Shown piece by piece: positions 17,291-25,500 of a stretch of 64,000 nucleotides of DNA. The notes below the pieces were generated by a model. The model was given only the letters and a program-made list of their open reading frames with translations. It was not told where the DNA came from and did not search any database. A program made the position numbers and the translations under genes. This DNA is from CAZWAP01 sp964632005 (GTDB lineage: Bacteria; Planctomycetota; Phycisphaerae; Sedimentisphaerales; Anaerobacaceae): assembly GCA_964632005.1 (NCBI GenBank), contig CAZWAP010000010.1, positions 1-64,000 on the forward strand. Reading direction: 5' to 3'. The number at the start of each line of letters is the position of its first letter. The stretch's first letter is position 1.

Positions 17291-17988
17291 TCCGACAGCT
17301 TCAAAATAACCTGGTCATTTTCCGGGTCGCTGCCCGTCCTGGCCGAATTATCCTTCGGATTCCAGCGGAGCCTGACAAAGTTGCTTGCGATCTCTGCGAT
17401 CGTGAACTTGCCGACCGTATCGCCCCGGTAGAGTATCTTGCCGTCTATCATACAGCAGTTGCCGTTTTCCGATCGCATAATGCTCATAAGCTGAAGCTCG
17501 CCGGCCTGTTTCTGCATTTGCTGTCGTCTTATAAGTTCGGGGTCGATTTTAACGACCGGCTCAGCCTCGTTGACTCTGGGCCCGAGCCCGGCCATAAATA
17601 GTTCCAGCTCAAAGGGGTTTTTCGCAAGCTCATTGACCTTGACCTGGGGGACCTGCGAGAACTCGTAGAACTTGCTGACGATCTCGTCCATTCGGTTGAA
17701 GACCTCGGACTTGACGCCGGTAAGATGCGAGATCGCCTTTGCGATCTCGAGCTCGTTGGTGTCACTTGGTGCGGCGTCGGCTGATTGCGGCGTGGTTTTC
17801 CTGACCATAAAGAAGATGCATAATAGCCCTGCCAGGAGCATCACGCCCAGCAGAATCGTGCTGCGCCGGGCCTTCTGGGTGTTGGTGGCGACCGTCAAGT
17901 ATTCTTCCTCGCCCGCTCGCCCCGATGCCTCGGAGCCGGTTTGACCCGTTGAGTCTTCTAAACCCTGCTCACGCAAAAAAGATAACAT
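17287..17988 (-). CDS. bitopic membrane protein in the PilP/GspC position
   Basis: 233 residues: an acidic cytoplasmic N-terminus, one membrane helix near residues 50-70 (TILLGVMLLAGLLCIFFMV), a helical periplasmic stretch, then a C-terminal beta segment (LMSIMRSENGNCCMIDGKILYRGDTV...FVRLRW). That last segment resembles the GspC homology-region and PilP fold, in which a short beta-barrel docks onto the secretin. Family membership rests on architecture and gene order (pilM, pilN, pilO, this gene), not on a clear motif. The ATG at 17988 has GGAG 7 bases upstream; a TTG 18 bases earlier is the alternative. Its stop overlaps the gspE start. Confidence 0.6.
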   Translation of the reverse strand: MLSFLREQGLEDSTGQTGSEASGRAGEEEYLTVATNTQKARRSTILLGVMLLAGLLCIFFMVRKTTPQSADAAPSDTNELEIAKAISHLTGVKSEVFNRMDEIVSKFYEFSQVPQVKVNELAKNPFELELFMAGLGPRVNEAEPVVKIDPELIRRQQMQKQAGELQLMSIMRSENGNCCMIDGKILYRGDTVGKFTIAEIASNFVRLRWNPKDNSARTGSDPENDQVILKLSE

Positions 17989-18071
17989 AGTCGCGCTCCA
18001 TAACAATCGTTACGTCCTCGGCTTCCGGGCACCGGGCTGACGCCGCCTGCGGTCCCTGAGCCGAAGACCGG

Positions 18072-18608
18072 CTAACTGGTTTCGTGCTGAAAGAATATGC
18101 TGACGACGAAATCCGCCGCTATCTGGCCCTCGTCGCCCGTATCCTTCTCGATATCAAGCTCGCGTACTTTCATAATCCGTGGGAGCTTCTCCATCTCGAG
18201 GAGAAAAGAATAGAAAGCCTTGAAATTGCCTACCAGCTCCATCCTCAGGGGCTGCTCTATGTAGCCGCTGTTGTCCTTCTTGGCCAGGGTGCGGATGGTC
18301 TTCGGTTTCAATCCCTCTTTTTGTGCGATCACGGTGACCTGTTCGAGGACCTCGTGGATCTTGCTTTTTGGAGGGAGGCGGCTTTCAAAAAAGGCGATGG
18401 CCTCTTCCAGCTGGGCCAGCTGCTTGTTGAGGTTCTTGGCGGCGGCGGTTGCTTTTTCATATTCGGCGAGTTTCGCCAGCTTGGTGTCAACCCTGGCCTT
18501 TGCCTCGGCCAGGTGCCTGTTGGCCGGCTCGATCATATAGCGGTACCCGATGACCGCTAGCCCTACGATCAGCGCGAAGAAGACAGCTTTTCTCAAACCA
18601 CTGCTCAT
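18072..18608 (-). CDS. pilO: type IV pilus assembly protein PilO-like
   Basis: 178 residues with one membrane helix (LRKAVFFALIVGLAVIGYRYMI, residues about 4-25), a periplasmic coiled coil (residues about 35-85, rich in Ala/Lys/Leu) and a C-terminal ferredoxin-like domain (LRMELVGNFKAFYSFLLEMEKLPRIMKVRELDIE). This is the standard PilO layout, and PilO dimerises with PilN to align the platform. The ATG at 18608 follows GAGGGCGATAACT. It lies directly between pilN and the PilP-like gene. Confidence 0.85.
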   Translation of the reverse strand: MSSGLRKAVFFALIVGLAVIGYRYMIEPANRHLAEAKARVDTKLAKLAEYEKATAAAKNLNKQLAQLEEAIAFFESRLPPKSKIHEVLEQVTVIAQKEGLKPKTIRTLAKKDNSGYIEQPLRMELVGNFKAFYSFLLEMEKLPRIMKVRELDIEKDTGDEGQIAADFVVSIFFQHETS

Positions 18609-18667
18609 AGTTATCGCCCTCAACTCATTCGGTAGTAATGCATTTTGCCTCTGCGATCCGGGTAGTC

Positions 18668-19381
18668 CTAAAACCTGTACACCGAGCTCTGTGCGCGGCT
18701 CCTTATCGCCTCGATGTCGGCCTGGGTCAGGTGGACATCCTGCCTGAGCATCGCGGTGAGCTTGAAGCGTCTGAAGGTTGTCTCGTCGATAACGTGCTCC
18801 TTTGATTCGACCAGCGCGACGTTGTCGAACAAGCTCGAGCCGCTCAGCTCCTCTATGTAGGCGGCAACCTGCAGGTCGCTCGGCGCCATTCCGCCGATTT
18901 CAATGTGCGTTTCGAGCGACTTTTCGCGTGTAAGCGTGCTTTGGGCCGGGTCTGTTATCCTGCCCTGGACCGCCTTGTACTTGGTTGTCTGCGCGGGTCG
19001 GCTGTTTCTTTTCGGCTCCTTCTGGATAAGGGTGAGCTTCAGCAGTGACACTCCCGGCGGCAGGGCGTTGGTCAGTGAAGCGAGCAGGACGCTTCGAGGC
19101 ACGGGCTCGAGCAGCTCGGCCGTGGTCAGCGCGGTCTTCATCATCGCCTTGCGCCGTGTTTGAAGCTCTTCGAATTGCTTGATGGACTCCTTTATGCGGG
19201 CCATCCTCGTGTTGATGATATTCTCCCTGGCCAGGCAGGCCCGCTGGCGTATTTTTATCGTCACAAACGAGCCGCCCAGCGCCGCCATAACCAGCGCAAG
19301 GAGCACAAAGCAAACAAGGTTTGTCCTGCGGGACTCGTTACTCTGGACGTAATCGTCCGGTACGAAATTTATATTTGCCAT
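18668..19381 (-). CDS. pilN: type IV pilus assembly protein PilN-like
   Basis: 237 residues. The first residues MANINFVPDDY match the PilN tail that inserts into PilM (consensus around INLLP). A membrane helix follows (LVCFVLLALVMAALGGSFVTI), then a coiled coil (ARIKESIKQFEELQTRRKAM) and a ferredoxin-like periplasmic domain (LLASLTNALPPGVSLLKLTL, VAAYIEELSGSSLFDNVALV). The protein ends with an extra basic tail. It sits between pilM and pilO, as in known pilMNO operons. Confidence 0.87.
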   Translation of the reverse strand: MANINFVPDDYVQSNESRRTNLVCFVLLALVMAALGGSFVTIKIRQRACLARENIINTRMARIKESIKQFEELQTRRKAMMKTALTTAELLEPVPRSVLLASLTNALPPGVSLLKLTLIQKEPKRNSRPAQTTKYKAVQGRITDPAQSTLTREKSLETHIEIGGMAPSDLQVAAYIEELSGSSLFDNVALVESKEHVIDETTFRRFKLTAMLRQDVHLTQADIEAIRSRAQSSVYRF

Positions 19382-19458
19382 TTTTCAACCTGCCTCCACA
19401 GACCAGAGATACCTGCAATGCGTGTTTACCGTGTCGTTTTTGTTCGCACCTCCGGGGC

Positions 19459-20433
19459 TTACGAGGAAAGACTGAGCCCGAAAGCCGTTGACCAGTTTAG
19501 TAACCGCTTGTCCGGTGCGGTCTCCTGCTCGGAGGGTCCGGCCCTTCTCTCGATGTCCAACTTGCGAGGGTTGGCTATTCGAACGGCGGCCAGGCAGTCA
19601 CCCATCTGAGCCGGCATCTCCAGCTGCTTCGCTATGGCCGCGCAGGTATCCTTCTCAACAGCCCGACCCGTTAGAAAGAGCAGCCGTTCTATCCGGGCAT
19701 TATGGTGCATAGCACAGAACTGTCGGCGGCACGCGGTCAACTCGACCACGAATCTCGTTATCACGTTTGTGTCGGCGAGCTGTTTGGCCCCGATGGGTAT
19801 TGAGCGGGCGAAGAGGAGCTGTTTGTGCCGGCAGACGACGAGGTTCGTTCGGTCCTGCTCGATGCTCACGAGCATTACGATGGCCTGGAGGTCGGACTTG
19901 CGCCCGCCGAAGAACCTCGTGTAACAGCGCACCAGCGCGAGCGGCCAGACCCCCATCGTTTTGATCCGCAGGTTGGCCTGCTCGTATATTGCCAGGTGCC
20001 TCTCGATGGTCTTGCGTTCCGCAGCCATTACCAGCACGTTTTCATCGGCGGTTCGCAGACACTTTATCATCAGGGCCTGACGGACGGGCTCGAAGGGCAG
20101 TTTCTGTTTTATCCTGGAAAAGGCAGCATCTTGAAGCCTGTCGTCGTTCGAGCGTGATATCCTGATGTTGTCGATGAACAGCTCTGCGGGTGGTATGGCA
20201 GCGGTAACGTTCCTTCCTCGGAACTGCCCGTTGCTTGTGAACAGCCGGATGGTCTGGATCGCCCATCGTTGCCAGGGGCCGCTGCCGGGCTCGATCTGGC
20301 TCGGACGGTTTTTGTTCCGGCCGGCGACGAGCTCCAGAGTGTTGCCGTTTTCGGCGAGCTGCACCAATCTCAGGCCCTCCTCATTCAGGTCCGCGCCAAT
20401 CGCATAATGGCGGGTTTTCAAGAGTCCAAACAT
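19459..20433 (-). CDS. pilM: type IV pilus assembly protein PilM-like (actin fold)
   Basis: A cytoplasmic actin-like protein that binds the N-terminal tail of PilN. 324 residues starting KTRHYAIGADLNEEGLRLVQL, the phosphate-1-like strand of the PilM family. FEPVRQALMIKC and NVLVMAAERKTIERHLAIYEQANLRI follow the PilM pattern. The C-terminal half (KQLLFARSIPIG, ERLLFLTGRAVEK) is divergent and lacks some glycines of canonical PilM. First gene of the nine-gene cluster. GGGGTG lies 7 bases before the ATG. Confidence 0.8.
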   Translation of the reverse strand: MFGLLKTRHYAIGADLNEEGLRLVQLAENGNTLELVAGRNKNRPSQIEPGSGPWQRWAIQTIRLFTSNGQFRGRNVTAAIPPAELFIDNIRISRSNDDRLQDAAFSRIKQKLPFEPVRQALMIKCLRTADENVLVMAAERKTIERHLAIYEQANLRIKTMGVWPLALVRCYTRFFGGRKSDLQAIVMLVSIEQDRTNLVVCRHKQLLFARSIPIGAKQLADTNVITRFVVELTACRRQFCAMHHNARIERLLFLTGRAVEKDTCAAIAKQLEMPAQMGDCLAAVRIANPRKLDIERRAGPSEQETAPDKRLLNWSTAFGLSLSS

Positions 20434-21005
20434 ACACGTTCACCCCAAGAGGCGCGCCGTACGCGCCGCGTTTGGCTGCAGACCAGGGCTTCCTTCGTGT
20501 CTTCGGCCTCGAAGCGGCACGCGCCGCCACTCGGATACATCGGGAATCCGGGCCGTTGGCTATACTAAAATACCCTGCGGCAGTTCGGAGCCGGGATTTC
20601 GCGGCGTTGGCCCGGCCCCGATGATGCCGATTAAAATATAAGAAACGTGAGGCGGACGAGGCAAACGTAGGGCACGGCCGGTGTGCCGTATTCCGAAAAA
20701 AGACGTGGACAAAAATCTTGTTCCTATAAAATGGGCGGTCCGGTGGTCCTGGAGAATCACTGCGGGCCGGGGCCCTTGTGAAGAATACAGGCCTTTGCGG
20801 GCAGCTGGGGGGCAAGGCCGGCCTGGGCGACAGAGCAGAGGTTCCCTGCACAAACCGATTGTGTTTTTCGGGCGTGCCTGCTATCATCGTGTCCCAGGGC
20901 ACAATGTGCTGGCAGGGGGGCTTGGCAAATGCTGCGGGCGTTTTGAGTTTTGCGCCGGCGCTGCGATCAAAGATCCGGGCGAACAGGTATCTGGAGGTGC
21001 TGGAG
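20434..21005. other. divergent intergenic region upstream of pilM and the HEAT sulfatase (572 bp)
   Basis: No conserved ORF or RNA gene is seen. Elements include a minus-strand TAGTAT box near 20571-20576 for the pil cluster and a plus-strand TATAAA at about 20726 without a clear -35. The sulfatase leader would then be about 270 bases. An open plus-strand frame from 20778 runs into the sulfatase, but its first 76 codons show no family similarity. Confidence 0.35.
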
Positions 21006-23231
21006 ATGGCAGGTAGAGGCGGTTGCATAGACAGGCGGGGGTTCTTCTGCGCTACCGCAGGCACGGCGGCGGCGATGCTGCTGCCGGACGTGTCCTTCGG
21101 CGAGCGCAGGAAGGTCGAACGGCCGAACATTCTGTGGGTCAGTTGCGAGGACATCAGCCCCGACTTAGGCTGTTACGGCGACGGCTATTCGGTCAGTCCG
21201 AATATCGACAGGCTGGCCGCGCAGGGTGTTCGGTACGAGAACTGTTTTTCTCATGCAGGGGTCTGCGCACCTGCGCGCAGTGGGATTATCACAGGTATGT
21301 ACCCGACGACCATAGGCACGCATCATATGCGATGCAAGGGGGTGCCGCCGGAGTACGTCAAGTGCTTCCCCGAATACCTGCGGGCGGCGGGATACTACTG
21401 TACGAACAACGTCAAGACCGATTATCAATTCGACTCGCCGCTGACGGCCTGGGACCAATGCAGCCGAAGTGCTCACTGGCGCAACCGGGCAGCGGGGCAG
21501 TCGTTCTTTGCGGTCTTCAATTTTACGACCTCTCACGAAAGCCAGATACGCAACCGCAGCAAGGGCATGCTCGAGCGAATCGAGAGTCTGGGTCGGCTCA
21601 GGCATGACCCCGCGGAGGCGAAGGTTCCGCCGTACTATCCCGATACGCCCGTGGTGCGGCGTGACATCGCGCAGTACTACGACGTCATCACACTTATGGA
21701 CCGGCAGGTGGGCGAGATTCTAAAACAGCTTGAGGAGGACGGGCTCGCGGAGGATACGATTGTCTGGTTCTGGGGCGACCAAGGACGTGGTCTACCGAGA
21801 TGCAAACGCTGGATCTATGATTCCGGGATCAGGGTTCCACTTATCATCAGGGTGCCCAAGAAGTGGCGGGCGCTGGCGATGCCGGCCGATCCGGACTCGC
21901 TGAAGCCTGGCAGCGTCAACGATGAGCTTGTTGCGTTTGTGGATTTTGCCCCGACAATGCTCTCGCTGGCCGGCGTAGAGATACCCGCTCACATGCAGGG
22001 AAGGGCCTTTCTTGGGCCCGGGAGGACCGCGCCTCGTGAATATATTTTCGCTGCGCGTGACCGGATGGACGAGGCCTACGACCTTATCCGGGCCGTGCGC
22101 GACAGGCGTTATAAGTACATTCGCAACTATATGTGGCATCTGACGCGGGCTCAGGACATCAAGTATATGAATCAGATGCCCACGATGCAGGAGATGCGTC
22201 GCCTCGAGGCTGCCGGGAAGCTCAGAGGCGCACAGCGGCAGTATTTCGAGCCGACAAAGCCCGTCGAGGAGTTGTACGATACGGTCAACGACCCTCACGA
22301 GGTAGAGAACCTGGCCGGCCGGCGCGAGTACAGGGGGATCCTTGAAAGGATGCGCAGGGTACACGAGGAGTGGATGGTTGAGACCGGCGATATCGGGCTT
22401 ATCCCGGAATCGGAGTTCGACGAGCTCAAGCGGCCCGGGGGGCGGTATCAGAAGACAGCCGAGCCGGTATTCTTTTCAGCCGACCGGCCGGCGCCAAGCC
22501 CGGCGAACAAGACGCAGCGAGTAGGCATTGGGTGCCCGACACCCGGCGCTTCGATTGCCTATCGCATTGAGGGGGGCGGGCAGAAGAAGGCCGGCTGGCG
22601 GCTCTATACCGGCGTGATCCGCGTGGGGCCCGGCCAGGTGCTGCGGGCCAGGGCTTGTCGGATCGGCTTCAAAGACAGCGACGAGGTAACATTCAGGTTC
22701 GGGGACAGGCCGGCAGCAAAGCCGCCGGAGATACCGAAGACAGACCCGAATCACTGGCGCCACAAGATAGCACCAGAGATGTTGGAGCGATTGCGCCGGA
22801 TCAAGGCCCTGGACGGCCAGGGCGACAAGGCCGTGCCCGAGTATCTAAAGGCGCTCGAGGATGAGTACGCCTCGGTGCGTTACTGGGCGGCGGTGGGACT
22901 GCATACGAGCTGCAAGTCAGCCGGCCAGAGGCGGTCGGTGAGGCCGGCTCTTGGGAAGATGCTCAGGGATCCTTCGCCCGTGGTGAGGGTGGCGGCAGCC
23001 CAGGCCCTGTGTGATTGGGGCTGGACGAAGGAGGCCCTGCCGGTTTTGATTGAGGTGCTTGGTGAGAAGACCGCAAAGGCCCGGTTGTACGCGATCGCGG
23101 CGCTGAAGCTGCTCGGGGAAAAGGCCAGGCCGGCCCTGCCCTGGATCACCAAGGCCCTGAAGGACCCGGACAAATACGTCAGGAACGTGGCGACGACTCT
23201 AATCGGCCGGCTCCAAGAGGCAAATAGCTGA
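21006..23231 (+). CDS. sulfatase with C-terminal HEAT-like repeats
   Basis: 741 residues, probably exported (Tat-like DRRGFFCATAGTAAAMLLPD). The sulfatase domain spans about residues 35-475: NILWVSCEDISPDLGCYGD metal site, C87-A-P-A-R91 core with Cys87 for formylglycine, and a late metal motif WGDQGRGLPRCKRWIYDSG with Gln in place of the usual His. It resembles the sulfamidase/heparan-type branch. Residues about 495-590 form a beta-rich linker (VGIGCPTPGASIAYRI). Residues about 600-741 are HEAT-like helical repeats (YLKALEDEYASVRYWAAVGL, DPSPVVRVAAAQAL, DPDKYVRNVATTLIG). The ATG at 21006 follows GGAGG by 8 bases and begins right at the leader. It stands alone between divergent pilM and convergent trmB. 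Confidence 0.88.
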   Translation: MAGRGGCIDRRGFFCATAGTAAAMLLPDVSFGERRKVERPNILWVSCEDISPDLGCYGDGYSVSPNIDRLAAQGVRYENCFSHAGVCAPARSGIITGMYPTTIGTHHMRCKGVPPEYVKCFPEYLRAAGYYCTNNVKTDYQFDSPLTAWDQCSRSAHWRNRAAGQSFFAVFNFTTSHESQIRNRSKGMLERIESLGRLRHDPAEAKVPPYYPDTPVVRRDIAQYYDVITLMDRQVGEILKQLEEDGLAEDTIVWFWGDQGRGLPRCKRWIYDSGIRVPLIIRVPKKWRALAMPADPDSLKPGSVNDELVAFVDFAPTMLSLAGVEIPAHMQGRAFLGPGRTAPREYIFAARDRMDEAYDLIRAVRDRRYKYIRNYMWHLTRAQDIKYMNQMPTMQEMRRLEAAGKLRGAQRQYFEPTKPVEELYDTVNDPHEVENLAGRREYRGILERMRRVHEEWMVETGDIGLIPESEFDELKRPGGRYQKTAEPVFFSADRPAPSPANKTQRVGIGCPTPGASIAYRIEGGGQKKAGWRLYTGVIRVGPGQVLRARACRIGFKDSDEVTFRFGDRPAAKPPEIPKTDPNHWRHKIAPEMLERLRRIKALDGQGDKAVPEYLKALEDEYASVRYWAAVGLHTSCKSAGQRRSVRPALGKMLRDPSPVVRVAAAQALCDWGWTKEALPVLIEVLGEKTAKARLYAIAALKLLGEKARPALPWITKALKDPDKYVRNVATTLIGRLQEANS

Positions 23232-23256
23232 CGACCGAGGCGTGGCGCCGCCCGGC

Positions 23257-23880
23257 TCAGAGCTTCCTTGCCGCGACAGTGTAGATTTTCCTTCTATCTT
23301 TGATGTACTTACGCTCGTAATTGGTGCCGGTGATTTCGCCGGGCCCAGCTGCTGCGGTGCGGGCAAACTCGATTTCTTCAAGCCGGTCCTCCTCTTGCTT
23401 GATCAATTGCCGAATTGCCTGGAAGTACTCGGGATGGTCGGTGGCTATTCTGATTTGGCCATCCTTCTTCAGGCAGCGGATCAACTGCTCCAAGTTGGCG
23501 GCGTTTAGGAAGCGTCTCTTGTGGTGTCGCTTTTTGGGCCAGGGATCGGGGAAGTAGATATGAAAGCACTCGACGGACTCGTCCGGTAGGCGTTCAGCTA
23601 TGAAAGAGGCGGCATCGGTACGGATTATGCGGACGTTGCTTAATCCCCACCTGCCGATACGGTCGACCGCGTAGCGGTAGTACTTGCGGGCCCATTCAAT
23701 ACCGAGGAAATTAGAGTCGGGCCGTGCTTTTGCCTCGTTCAGCAGGAACGTGGCCCTGCCCGTACCGACCTCGACGTGGACCGGGCCGGGGCGTCCGAAA
23801 ATGGATGCAAAGTTCAGCCTGCCGTCCAGCCCTTCCAGCTTGAGCGATACCGAGGGGTAGTCTTTCAAAATCCGGCGCAT
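23257..23880 (-). CDS. trmB: tRNA (guanine-N7-)-methyltransferase
   Basis: SAM-dependent enzyme that makes m7G46 in the tRNA variable loop. 207 residues. The SAM site is VHVEVGTGRATFLL (E-x-G-x-G), LGIEWARKYYRYA follows, and the family signature FPDPWPKKRHHKRR is intact. ITGTNYERKYIKDRRKIY forms the usual TxxE/F-type C-terminal tRNA-contact segment. No Shine-Dalgarno sequence is seen before the ATG. Its stop is 25 bp from the convergent sulfatase stop. Confidence 0.95.
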   Translation of the reverse strand: MRRILKDYPSVSLKLEGLDGRLNFASIFGRPGPVHVEVGTGRATFLLNEAKARPDSNFLGIEWARKYYRYAVDRIGRWGLSNVRIIRTDAASFIAERLPDESVECFHIYFPDPWPKKRHHKRRFLNAANLEQLIRCLKKDGQIRIATDHPEYFQAIRQLIKQEEDRLEEIEFARTAAAGPGEITGTNYERKYIKDRRKIYTVAARKL

Positions 23881-24123
23881 AGCTCAAATCAGCCAAATCT
23901 ATCAGCGGCAATGCGTCCTGGTTGTCCTGGCCTATCAGGATAGCAGGATTCGCCCCCGGCCGCGAGGGTTAACCGGCCGTTTCGGCGCTGCCTGTCTGCC
24001 GGTTTCGGCCCGCGGTGTTAAAGTGGGGGACTGCGGTATTCGATAAACACAGCGAACCGAGTAACGGCTTAAGCGTATAGATTACTGGGGCTGAAGCGCG
24101 TAAGCCAAGGAAGGAATTGCACA

Positions 24124-24828
24124 ATGATTCTGCAATTGGCCAGAGCGCGTCGGAGGCAGGTCCTCATCGACATCGACACTCAGAGGGATTTCCTGTTGGC
24201 CGATGGCAAGGCCTGCATCAGAAATCACCGCAGGGTCCTTGCTCACATCCGCAGGATTATGGCGTGGGCAAGGGCCAGAGGGATCCCCATTATTTCCGTT
24301 GTCGAGGTGCACCCCAACGACAACGGGCAGGGGTCGTTCGAGCACTGTCTTGACGGTACAGACGGGCAGAGGAAGGTACGCTACACGCTCATAAGCAACC
24401 GCATCAGCTTTCCGGCGGACGGGCATACGGATTTGCCCAGGGACATGCTCCGGCGGTACAGCCAGATCATACTCCATAAACGGTGCGTGGACCCTTTCGA
24501 CGAGCCCCGGATCGATCGGCTGCTCAGCGAGCTGAAGGCCAACGAGTTCGTGCTCATCGGCTCGACGGCTGAAGGGTCGGTAAAGGCTACCGCCCTGGGG
24601 TTGCTCCAGCGTGGCAAGAAGGTCAGTGTGGTCACCGATGCGATAGGCTCTCACAACAAGACAGAAGCGAAGCTGGCACTTCGGAAGATGGAGGCCAAAG
24701 GCGCCAGGCTTATAGAGACCAAGAGGATCGCCGGCAGATCACATCTAAGGCGGGTCGGCGCGTGTAGCTGTGAAAGCTGCCGGGGCGCGACGAGGAAATC
24801 GCACGTCGGCATCAAGGGAGGGGCTTAG
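24124..24828 (+). CDS. isochorismatase-fold protein lacking the catalytic cysteine
   Basis: 234 residues with the cysteine-hydrolase/isochorismatase fold. D18 (VLIDIDTQRDF) and K119 (ILHKRCVDPF) of the usual Asp-Lys-Cys triad are present, but the position of the nucleophile reads TAEGSVKATA, with Ser152 where nicotinamidases have Cys. True isochorismatases (EntB, PhzD) also lack the Cys, so a vinyl-ether hydrolase or a non-catalytic role are both open. The tail carries a CSCESCRG cluster that could bind metal and is not part of the core fold. GGAAGGAA precedes the ATG. No siderophore or phenazine genes are nearby. Confidence 0.8.
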   Translation: MILQLARARRRQVLIDIDTQRDFLLADGKACIRNHRRVLAHIRRIMAWARARGIPIISVVEVHPNDNGQGSFEHCLDGTDGQRKVRYTLISNRISFPADGHTDLPRDMLRRYSQIILHKRCVDPFDEPRIDRLLSELKANEFVLIGSTAEGSVKATALGLLQRGKKVSVVTDAIGSHNKTEAKLALRKMEAKGARLIETKRIAGRSHLRRVGACSCESCRGATRKSHVGIKGGA

Positions 24829-24960
24829 CGATCCTTGCCCGATAAACGCGGCCTTGGGCCGATCCACCGTGGCATCCTACCGGTAGTTGCGATGGCCACT
24901 ATGAATCCGCGGCACCTGCTCGCTCTTTGGTCTGTGCCGCTGCGCAAGCCGAAGATCCCA

Positions 24961-24994
24961 AATAAAAACCGAGCAGGCATAACTGCCGGCTCGG
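24961..24994 (-). terminator. Rho-independent terminator of rpsU
   Basis: On the minus strand the stem CCGAGCCGGCA / TGCCTGCTCGG (11 bp, one mismatch, 4-base loop; plus 24969-24994) is followed by TTTTTATT. It lies about 40 bases beyond the rpsU stop. Confidence 0.85.
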
Positions 24995-25033
24995 CAAGAA
25001 CTTGCACAGAATCAGTGGGCCTGAGGCCAGATA

Positions 25034-25210
25034 TCAGCGGTTGGCGTTTCGCTGGGCCTTGCGCAGCCGTCGGCGATTCCTCTCGGACGGCTTCTCGTAG
25101 TATGCGGTCCGCTTCATATCACGGATCAAGCCCTCCTTCTCACAGAGCTTCTTGAAACGCCTTATCATCTGCTGCACCGATTCGCCTGCTCGCGACTTGA
25201 CTTTCAACAT
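25034..25210 (-). CDS. rpsU: 30S ribosomal protein S21 (bS21)
   Basis: 58 residues: MLKVKSRAGESVQQMIRRFK, then KKLCEKEGLIRDMKRTAYYE, ending in the basic tail KPSERNRRRLRKAQRNANR. The pattern (short strand, RRFKK helix, KxYYEKPSxxRRR tail) is diagnostic for bS21, which lies near the anti-Shine-Dalgarno end of 16S rRNA on the small subunit. An intrinsic terminator follows, and an unusual direct repeat plus palindrome (25249-25276) lies upstream. It is transcribed alone, divergently from hflX. Confidence 0.95.
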   Translation of the reverse strand: MLKVKSRAGESVQQMIRRFKKLCEKEGLIRDMKRTAYYEKPSERNRRRLRKAQRNANR

Positions 25211-25248
25211 AGAAGGTTTTGCCCTTTTCTGCCCTGGTAGTCTAATAC

Positions 25249-25276
25249 CACACGGATCTCACACGGATAGTATCCG
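25249..25276. promoter_or_regulatory. direct repeat plus palindrome upstream of rpsU
   Basis: CACACGGAT occurs at 25249-25257 and again at 25260-25268, an 11-bp spacing (one helical turn). The second copy runs into the perfect palindrome CGGATAGTATCCG (25264-25276). The element is 39-66 bases upstream of the rpsU ATG. It looks like an operator for a dimeric or tandem regulator; which protein binds is unknown. Confidence 0.5.
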
Positions 25277-25441
25277 AATTCGTCAAAAAACGCCGGGTTG
25301 ATCAGCGTAATAGAAAATTTTTGAGGTTTCAAGCCAAAAACCGAAGGGGCCGTAGATTTTTTCGGAAAAGGCGCGGCTGGGTCCTATAAAACGGTGCTTG
25401 AACGCCCCGAGATTGCTAATCCGGCGAATATCTCGAGGCTC

Positions 25442-25470
25442 TTGAGGTTTTCGGGCGGATATGCTAAGAT
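25442..25470 (+). promoter_or_regulatory. hflX promoter
   Basis: TTGAGG (25442-25447), a 17-bp spacer, then TAAGAT (25465-25470). The predicted start near 25477 leaves a leader of about 24 bases containing GGAGG at 25486-25490. Confidence 0.6.
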
Positions 25471-25500
25471 GTAATCGGCTGTTTTGGAGGCTTTGTTGGG

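Noticed and set aside
20778..21005. In-frame 76-codon extension of the HEAT sulfatase
   Set aside because: The Tat-like leader and GGAGG site lie at 21006; the extension has no similarity to sulfatases.
20381..21154. 257-codon minus-strand frame between pilM and the sulfatase
   Set aside because: Overlaps the starts of both real genes; no signal, motif or ribosome binding site.
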